64,000 nucleotides of DNA from Acanthosoma haemorrhoidale (lineage: Eukaryota > Arthropoda > Insecta > Hemiptera > Acanthosomatidae), in the NCBI GenBank assembly GCA_930367205.1, contig OV884013.1:120877827-120941826 (forward strand), written 5' to 3'. Numbering within the stretch: position 1 is the stretch's first letter; every line of letters begins with the position of its first letter. The position numbers were made by a program, and so were the translations under genes. Below are positions 56,626 through 64,000 of the stretch, in pieces. The notes under the pieces are model-generated. The model made no database searches and had not been told where the DNA came from. It saw only the letters and a list, made by a program, of their open reading frames with translations.

Positions 56626-57289
56626 ACTTTAAATAGTCGACATCCTCTACCACATATATCATAAGGGCTTGATGCACACATACATATTATTGTCCTTTAA
56701 TATATTTGACGAAAACCTAAGCCGATCTCCCTAGAAACTGTTTTTCTCATTTATATAGACATATAGATATATAAATATTATATAGTCATAAACATAGACT
56801 CCTCCCCATAAAACTTTAAATACAGTACTACCTATCTAATTTTAAATTAGCTAATTCAAAACTAGTGATACTAACTAATTTGTTAATGTAAGTATATATT
56901 TTAGTTTTCATTCGAGTACTAAAAAAACGAAATCCTGTGGCTCTAACTGCGATCTTTCAATACATAGGGCATATGAAATGCATTGTTAATTTATAGCTAA
57001 GGTTCTGAATCATGCTTAAGCGAGAAATATTTAGTGAATGTTCTTATTTTTCCGATGTCTATACGACAGTAAACGACTTAAATGTGCTGCTTCCCTTAGT
57101 ACTACAGTAAGTCAAACTTGTATCGTTATATGATGAGTAATTCAGCATATAAACTGTAACATGTTAACATGGAGTTAGTGACCGATAGAAACCTCATTAA
57201 ACTAAACATAAACTTGAAATAATGGTCACCTAACTGTCCGGGTACAATTGTTGCCCACTGTGCTGCAATATTAGCAAATATGGATGTGT

Positions 57290-59010
57290 GTAATTAACTA
57301 TGAATATAATGACCACTCCTCTTCATGATGTAACATGCATAAATATCATTAATAAAGATGACTTTCATGAACCTGCAAGAAGACTATAGTCGACTTTAAA
57401 CGTTATTTGATGCTTAACACAGATTTAAAACGAGTGACTCGTTAACACGGGATAGGTTTAAGTTAGAATATCCAGCAAATCTAATGAAATAACTTGAAAA
57501 CCAGCAAAATCCGTACGCGCGATGTGGCAGTAAAAAGTGACTGCCCTGTGTCCGACGGTCCAAAATCCAACATAGCCAACCTGTCCGAGCATGCAGTGTC
57601 TACTTCTTACAAAATACCGAATATTTAGGGAACTAATAGCGCTTTGTCATAGTATTAGCGACAATTTATGGGTTTATTAAGTATAACAGTTATAGCGAAT
57701 ATAATAAGATGAATTTAAGTTATAAAAAAGATGAGAATTCTTTTCAACTTTAAAAATGTACCTTTTTTTTTATTTACATGTAAGGTCTTATCTTTATATT
57801 TGTTATTTTTTCTTTGATTGCTCGCGAATGAATAATATTATATGCGGTTCAGAAATTTTCAAACGCGATTTAGTTTTTCAGAGATTACCCAGAACAACTG
57901 CGCTAACACACATTACCCCTGTTTGTAATGTAGCATAAATTATGAAAGGAATTTGACCAAAATCAACAAAGTACATTTTATATGAATATATACCTGGTAT
58001 TTTAAGTAGCAGGTGAACAAAACAGTTTTAATAAAAATAAGTACAAAATTAGGTAATCTACATTAGTAGTTTAGCTTTTTATTCTTAAATTTTTGTTTGA
58101 AGCGTGAATCGATTTCAATAACAATTCGCTTTCTGGAATGTTTTCATAAAATTCCATACACCTTTAGTCAAACTGATATTAAGTATTTGAGCTTTAGTAC
58201 GACCAATCAAAAGTAAAATCAAGGAAAAATGCCATCAACAAGTAATGGTTAGCAGAGATAACTCTACCACTTTGCAAATATTATTTACAATTTCCAGAAG
58301 TGTACTGGTTACATTTCACAACTGACCGTAAAAACAGTACGTAAAAGTTCACCTTAGTTGTAAGATGCTTTTTCAAAAACTTATTCCTCTTTAATGCTAA
58401 TGTTTAACAGAGACAAAACTCTAAAATTTCGCAAATATTTTATATATTCATAATTTCCTGAACCTTACTGGTCACAACTGATCAGAACCAACGGCCGTAA
58501 AACTAGTACTGTACCGATAAAGTCATTACGTATGTTACCCTTAGCTGTGAGATGCTTTTTCAAAAACCACTCCTCTCCATGAAGTAACATGCATAATTAC
58601 GGATAAATAAGAGAATCTACTTACATTTCGATGTATTTTTCGAGAAACAGCAAGGAGCCGACGTGAGTTTCATTATTCTACGGCTTTAAAACAGTTACTT
58701 GCAAACACCAGAAAAGTTTTAGGTAGAATATTCAACAAATCTAACAAAGAAACTAAGTTAAATCCAACGAAATCCGTACAGTACGATGTGCAGTAAGAAG
58801 TGACCGCCCTATGCCCGATGGTACGAAGTTCAACTTACCCTACCTGTCCCAACTTGTACTCTCAGCTGTTTGTCTACGTCTCAGAAAATACCGAATACTT
58901 AGACAATTTATAGCAATATGTTATAATATTAGCAAAAATATATGTATAATAGTATATAATAGCTATAGAGAATAAAATAAGATGAATATGAATTTAAGTT
59001 ATAATGATAA
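57290..59010. repeat. Diverged direct duplication, about 1.27 kb apart
   Basis: 57300-57740 and 58566-59010 align in order. Examples are accactcctct-catga-gtaacatgcata, aatccgtac-cg-gatgt, agtgac-gccct, aaaataccgaata-tta and ataagatgaat...ttaagttata. Within the intervening DNA a smaller pair, gatgctttttcaaaaac (near 58365 and 58552), points to further nested duplication. No coding sequence is seen. Confidence 0.7.
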
Positions 59011-62000
59011 TAACCATTTTTTTCAACATCAAGACCAGAAAAAATTTCTGGTCTGAAGTTGGGGTTCATGATGAAATGAAATTAAAAAAAAAAAAATTCT
59101 ATAAAATACCTAAAGGATTTATTTTAGAGTTAACTTTTAACAAAATTTAAATTTAAAAAAACAAAATAGTTTTCTTATCACTGAGACTTGTTGATATTTC
59201 CTATAAGAAATGTTGTTTAGTCTCCTGAAAAAGTATATCCTATTCTATAATGAAAATCATTTATTATTGTTTATCAAATTCAAAAATTATAATATCCTAA
59301 AAATAGTATTTACTACTCCATAATATTCAAATGAAAATCAATTACAATAATTAATTAAATAAAATTATCACAATTTCTTATTACAGTCAATGTTTTTCGA
59401 GTGCAATAAAAACTGAATAAGTGGAAATTGAACAGAGTGGCCTTTTACTTTGAATTATTTATTTTTCAAGTTATTAGGACTTGAAGAGGGCTTGTCTTTT
59501 CTAACTTTTTTGCTCAGCGATAAATAAACAGATAATATAACCAGCCTAATGGTAGGTCAATCAACCAACAATTACTGTTTTGTAGGGGTTATGATTTATT
59601 ATATTATCATTAATCCCATTACTTAGGAGTACAAAGATATCATTTTTTTTCATTTATTTTGATTAGTTTATTATTATAGTTCTGTACTTTACACTTACAA
59701 ATACACTTATTTGTGGAAAGACAAATTTGATTGATCTATCATTTATTCAATCAAAACCTACAACAGCAATAAAACAAAAATATTAAGTTCCCAGCCCACC
59801 AATAGAATGCCAACTAAAAAACTAAACCCAAAATTTAAATTAATGCCTTATAACCTTCTGCATATTGTTTTAAAGAAAAATGATACCCCTTTTAGAATAA
59901 TGTATGTTTAAATAGTTATGTGACCGTTTGGAGGATAATTTAATGCGTTTACAAATTTGATGGTATTAAAATGGAGGAGACAACTTATGATGGTATTCCC
60001 AAATTTTTATGTAATAATGAAAAAAAAAAGTAAATCTAAAATTTACTTATCAAGTCTCTACATATTACACATCATCCTGCAGCAATTTTGTTTCTCGAAC
60101 CACTTACACTCCTGAAATTAAACCCACTGCATTAACTCATGACATACTAAACACACTTTACCTCCCCCAGAATAGTGACTGATAAATATTAGCACATTTA
60201 AGAAGGAAGGCCACTAGGAAACATGTTTATGTCAGATGAAAACAATATCTGAGTGAAAAATAAGCAAGAACAGAAATACTTTGGAATATGGTTTGTGTAA
60301 ACAAACTAATAAAATCAAGGCTAGAAGATTAAACAGTCTTTACATTATAATTATATAAAAGCCAGTAAAATATTTAAAATAATAATAAACCCTTAAGTTA
60401 CAGCAAAAAAAAAACCTTAATAGCTTCGGAATCTCCTCAGGAGAAAATATCGGAATTACCAAAAAAGTGTATGAGGATACACCAGGTGGAGTAATTCAAA
60501 AATCGTCCAATTAATAAATGATCCTAACAAATTATCTAAAGAAGTGGACATAAGAAAATGTGGTAAAATATATATCTATCTTACCAAGACAAAAGTATTA
60601 TGTTATTTATGACAAGAAACAATGACAAATACATAGTCCAACTGCTCATGTTGTCGAGCCTAGGTAAGGCTGGCCGAGGTTGATAAGTGGTGGGGAGGAA
60701 CTAGTGTTATTGAAGTTAGGAGCTTACCTTTCAGCCAAGTAGATAGTCTCTGGACCTCATGAGTCCGAGTAAACCATGAACAAACCCATTCCCAAAGAGA
60801 AAATCCACAGGGGATTCAAGAGAATCAATCTAAAGTTTCCGCAGTTAGAAATCAGCATGCCAGGCCACGGGGCAGAAACAAGAAGAGGTATTTTCTTCTC
60901 TATATGATTTGGATGGGATATGATAATGTACACTTACTAACAGTTGAATATCGGTAAACAGTAACAGAAAAATAATATGTTTGTATTTCCTTGAAAACTC
61001 AACTTTGTCATTTAAGTATTTAGAAAAGTAATGGCTATTTCAATAAATAGCATGCTCATAAAGAGCTTATAGTTTATACAATTGATTTGACTACCAATAG
61101 AACAAGGATAATAGCAGAGAATTTCAATATCTCTTCAATAATAAGACAAGAATCAATTATAAGGTTTTAGTTCGTTGTTCAGGTTATTTATATTTGCTAT
61201 ATTGTTTAAGCTAGCCAATAGAGGCATTGCTTCAGACAACAGAACAAACAAGGATTGAAGGAAACAATAAAGCTTTTGAAGCTCCAACTTTCAGCTGCTC
61301 TTCTTTTAATGCCAAATGTCTGTTTCTAAATGATGTAAATATAAATATATGGACTTGCTAGTAAATTTGTTTATAAACACAACTACAAAGATACATGAAA
61401 TCTATTAAAGCTACTTCAAAGATAAATCAAGTAGAGAATATCTGATTGCCAAGTAATTGACTATTATTCAGAAATTTCTGATTCATTTAATGTTATAAAT
61501 ATTAGGTAGGGTACTTTTGGCTAACATCTGACTGGTATTATTTCAGTTAGAAACAAAAGGATAGTTTAAAATGCATAAACAGTAATAATATTGTCAATAT
61601 ATATTAATTCAATAGAAGGGATAATAAGTCGCTGACTACTTTAAGCAATAATAACAAGAATATTAATATCTAAGTGAATAATTTACAATTTATTTATTTA
61701 TGTCATATTTTCAATTTGTGGCAGATTTTCTCAAGTGATTCACTTTAATGATTGCAACATTTTCTAATGATTATAAGTTATTATTTAAACCACTTACATT
61801 GTTACTTTAAGTTATGGACAAGAGAGCACAATTTATGCATCCTTTTTTTAAATATAATGGTGAGCTAACTTGTTGAAAAAAATGTTTGAATATGAAAGCA
61901 TATATTGTTGTGATATTTTAAAATGATGATTTTTAATAGTGTTTGTTTAAATAAACTCGAAATTAGCGAGAATTTAATAACGATCCGTGGTTTATGTCTT

Positions 62001-62149
62001 TGAAAGTATGAACGTTTTTATTGTCGTCATATTAATTATTAATAATTGAAATAAAATAATATCATATTTAATATAAACATTTATTATATAAACTTCTAAT
62101 TTAAGCAAAGTAATAACTATTCAAAACAACTGGCATTAAATAACCAGTT
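59011..62149. other. AT-rich DNA, no feature recognised
   Basis: I saw no coding frame, no transposon end and no repeat shared with the rest of the window. A somewhat GC-richer stretch at about 60640-60890 (tcgagcctaggtaaggctgg) has no reading frame that I recognise. The region may be intronic to the gene starting at 53.8 kb. Confidence 0.45.
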
Positions 62150-62700
62150 GAAAGTCAAGAAGGCAGCGGGAGGTAGAGTAAATAAACCGGCATGAACCCA
62201 AAAGACACATTCTTCATTCTTTCGTCAGGAGCCCACTTCTTCGTTCATCAGAGGACAGAGCAGGTAGAGACCAGGTCCAGGTAGTCACCGACCCACGCTA
62301 CCGCCTCATGGTGAATCACTTTCACTCGGCATGAAGAATAAGGACGCGCTAGCAAGATGAACTGAATCACACAATAGAAGAAGAAGAAGACGACCAACGA
62401 AGACTATCCACAAAGAAGCACTGGCCAGTATTAGTATACAGTTAAGAATAATTTACAAGGTACCATTTTAATGTTAGTTTTAACAGAATTCTTTATTACG
62501 TACGTATTTAATTTTAGTTATTCAATGTGTATAAATAAATCCAATAAACCTTTTGCCAGAAATTTCCTATATAATTATTAACAGAACCCTGAATTAACGT
62601 AAAAGTTATAAAATATAAAAGTTTTTAAAAATTATATAAAAAATATATAATTAAAATATAATATTAATGCATCAAGCAAATATTAGAATAATATATATTT
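62150..62700 (+). repeat. Interspersed repeat, copy of 8130-8640
   Basis: agaagaagaagacgaccaac, gaagcactggccag, ccttttgccagaaatttcct and taacagaaccctgaatt pair in inverse order with the CASK-intron copy. Polyadenylation-like ataaataaatccaataaacc is read on the plus strand. Confidence 0.5.
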
Positions 62701-62930
62701 TTTATAAGATTTTCGATTGATATTATAAAACTGAATCAATCAATCATCTTAAATCCTTGTAATACAGTTAGGTTTAATTTTACTCCGCCTATTTATATGA
62801 TTTATGGCACTAATACCACCCACAGCATAAAAGTGCCTGTAACCTAATAACATATAAGCTGGTTCAGTAAATGTAACTATTTCGCTATATAAAATGATGA
62901 TGTATTGATCTAGAATTAACTTGATTTCTA

Positions 62931-63877
62931 AAGGGTTGGCCAAAAAGTCCCTTCAGTTTTTTAAGTGAAAATAAGACACAACTTTTAAACACAAAGCGAT
63001 TTATTCAATCAATGATATGATTGCCGTTTTGTTCCAGTATCTTTAATCTATTCATAATTCCTTGCTTAAAGAATTTCCTGTCTTTACTGGCAAAAAAATT
63101 TTCCAAGTGGATTTTTACATCTTTTTCAGAGTTGAAGGTCTGTCCATTCAATGAATTTTGAAGAGACCGAAACCGGTGGAAATCTGAAGGTGCAAGGTCG
63201 GGCGAATATGGAGGGTGCGGCAAAACTTCCCAGTCAAGCTCCAGTAACTTCTGCCACGTCTGCAAAGAAGTGTGCGGTCTGGCATTATCGTGATGGAAGA
63301 CAATCCCCTGACGGTCGGCTAGTTCTGGGCGCTTCTGGTGGATCGCTGCATTTAATTTGTCCAGCTGGTCACAGTACACATCCGAATTTATAGTCCTGTT
63401 CGTGGGAAGAAGTTCGTAAAAGACAACACCCCTCCAATCCCACCAAATCAAGAGCAGAACCTTCTTTGGGTGAAGTCCTGCTTTGGGGGTTGTTTGTGGT
63501 AATTCGCCGCGCTTCCCCCATGAGCGTTTGCGCTCCACATTGTTATAGACGATCCACGTTTCGTCCCCTGTCATCATTCTGTTCAAAAAAGGATCGTTTT
63601 CTTCACGTTTCCGCAATGAATCGCAGATGGAAATCCTTTGGGCGAGGTTAGCCTCACTAAGTTGATAGGGAACCAAATCATCGAGGCTGCTCACGTAGCC
63701 AAGTTGATGCAGATGGTTTTCAACACTCGATTTGGCTATTTTGAGGATAACTGCGATCTCCCTAGTTGTACGGGGATTGGTGTCGACTGATTCCTTCACT
63801 TTGTCGCTGTTAATCTCAGCTGGCCGGTCAGAGGGAGGTGAGTCTTGAACCGAAAAATTTCCCGATCGAAATCTTCT
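62931..63877 (-). mobile_element. mariner element, 3' part with TIR; transposase 63877-63005
   Basis: The 3' terminus ggttggccaaaaagtccctt (62935 onward), next to a TA, is a mariner-type end. The minus-strand frame 63997-63005 is uninterrupted. From about 63877 it matches mariner transposase: RRFRSGNFSVQDSPPSDRPA, second helix-turn-helix TTREIAVILKIAKSSVENHL, MTGDETWIVYNNVERKRSW (first Asp), VVFHHDNARPHTSLQTW (second Asp), HPPYSPDLAPSDFHRF (third Asp; 34 residues between the last two, so DD34D), and ILEQNGNHI at the end. About the first 50 residues of a normal mariner transposase, with the first helix-turn-helix, and the 5' TIR are missing. The upstream in-frame sequence (WISSVRVTRLLLIHHKEY) is unrelated and comes from the 47-50 kb repeat. 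Confidence 0.9.
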
Positions 63878-64000
63878 GTATTCCTTGTGATGGATGAGCA
63901 GCAACCTTGTTACTCGAACTGATGATATCCAGTGGAAAAAAAAAATATATATCAATCCTAAAACGGCACTTTTAACTCCGAGTACTAAACTACACAATTA
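63878..64000. repeat. Piece of the 47-50 kb repeat unit abutting the mariner element
   Basis: tattccttgtgatgg, ttgttactcgaact-gatga, tcctaaaa-ggcacttttaac and actacacaatta match 47995-48120 and 49015-49140. The unit has been broken exactly where the mariner coding begins. The repeat runs off the window. Confidence 0.7.

Noticed and set aside
57756..57938. Hydrophobic frame MYLFFYLHVRSYLYICYFFF
   Set aside because: Composition follows the local T-rich sequence, with no splice partner or family resemblance.
63151..63651. Plus-strand frames over the mariner element
   Set aside because: Antisense to the transposase, which has all catalytic motifs on the minus strand.

Overview
This window is AT-rich nuclear DNA from an arthropod, most likely an insect. 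Its genes have short exons in long introns with GT-AG (and one GC-AG) junctions, and it carries a CASK-type MAGUK gene, a ten-cysteine Ly6/uPAR gene and a pair of small secreted cuticle-peptide-like genes. Most of the rest is decayed mobile DNA: jockey-like and RTE-like LINEs, mariner, pogo/Tigger, piggyBac and a DUF4817 DNA transposon family, solo LTRs, a tRNA-like SINE, minisatellites and segmental duplications. There is no prokaryotic feature, CRISPR array or operon.

Layout. 1-12061 (+): the 3' end of CASK. Five exons (4847-4954, 5033-5143, 7332-7439, 9354-9529, 11882-12061) encode the end of the hook region and the whole guanylate-kinase-like domain up to the ...VSWVY stop. One intron holds a LINE reverse-transcriptase relic followed by a 46-bp minisatellite of about 31 copies. 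12062-18398: AT-rich intergenic DNA with the first DUF4817 element (15324-16187). 18399-27276 (-): a complete three-exon Ly6/uPAR gene, convergent with CASK. Its introns hold an internally deleted piggyBac element, a solo LTR with GTTAT target duplications, a second LTR, LINE 3' ends and the second DUF4817 element.

27.7-31.2 kb: jockey-like LINE debris with a second LINE nested in it, then a pogo/Tigger-like element invaded by a LINE with a 12-bp target duplication. 31.4-40 kb: two near-identical two-exon genes for 55-residue secreted peptides, at 31550-32729 (+) and 38610-39916 (-), facing each other. Between them lie an RTE-like LINE with 13-bp target duplications, a foldback MITE candidate, the third DUF4817 element and an LTR fragment. 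40-44.5 kb: a SINE, LINE and mariner pieces, and a composite element with terminal inverted repeats (42114-43720). 44.8 kb: an orphan exon candidate. 47.1-53.1 kb: diverged tandem units of about 1 kb, split by a decayed EN+RT LINE (about 50370-52846). 53.8 kb: a likely promoter plus signal-peptide first exon (+) of a gene whose other exons I could not find. 54.5-55.6 kb: a foldback structure with 220-bp subrepeats. 57.3-59 kb: a diverged direct duplication. 62.9-63.9 kb (-): a mariner transposase with an intact catalytic part but a replaced N-terminus.

The host genes are unrelated neighbours: a synaptic/junctional scaffold, a probable GPI-anchored Ly6 protein and two secreted peptides. I see no multi-gene pathway. 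The more unusual points are the GC-AG Ly6 intron, the sharply bounded identity between the two peptide genes, the complementary mariner fragments, and the repeated micro-exon-like sites at 47.6-49.2 kb.
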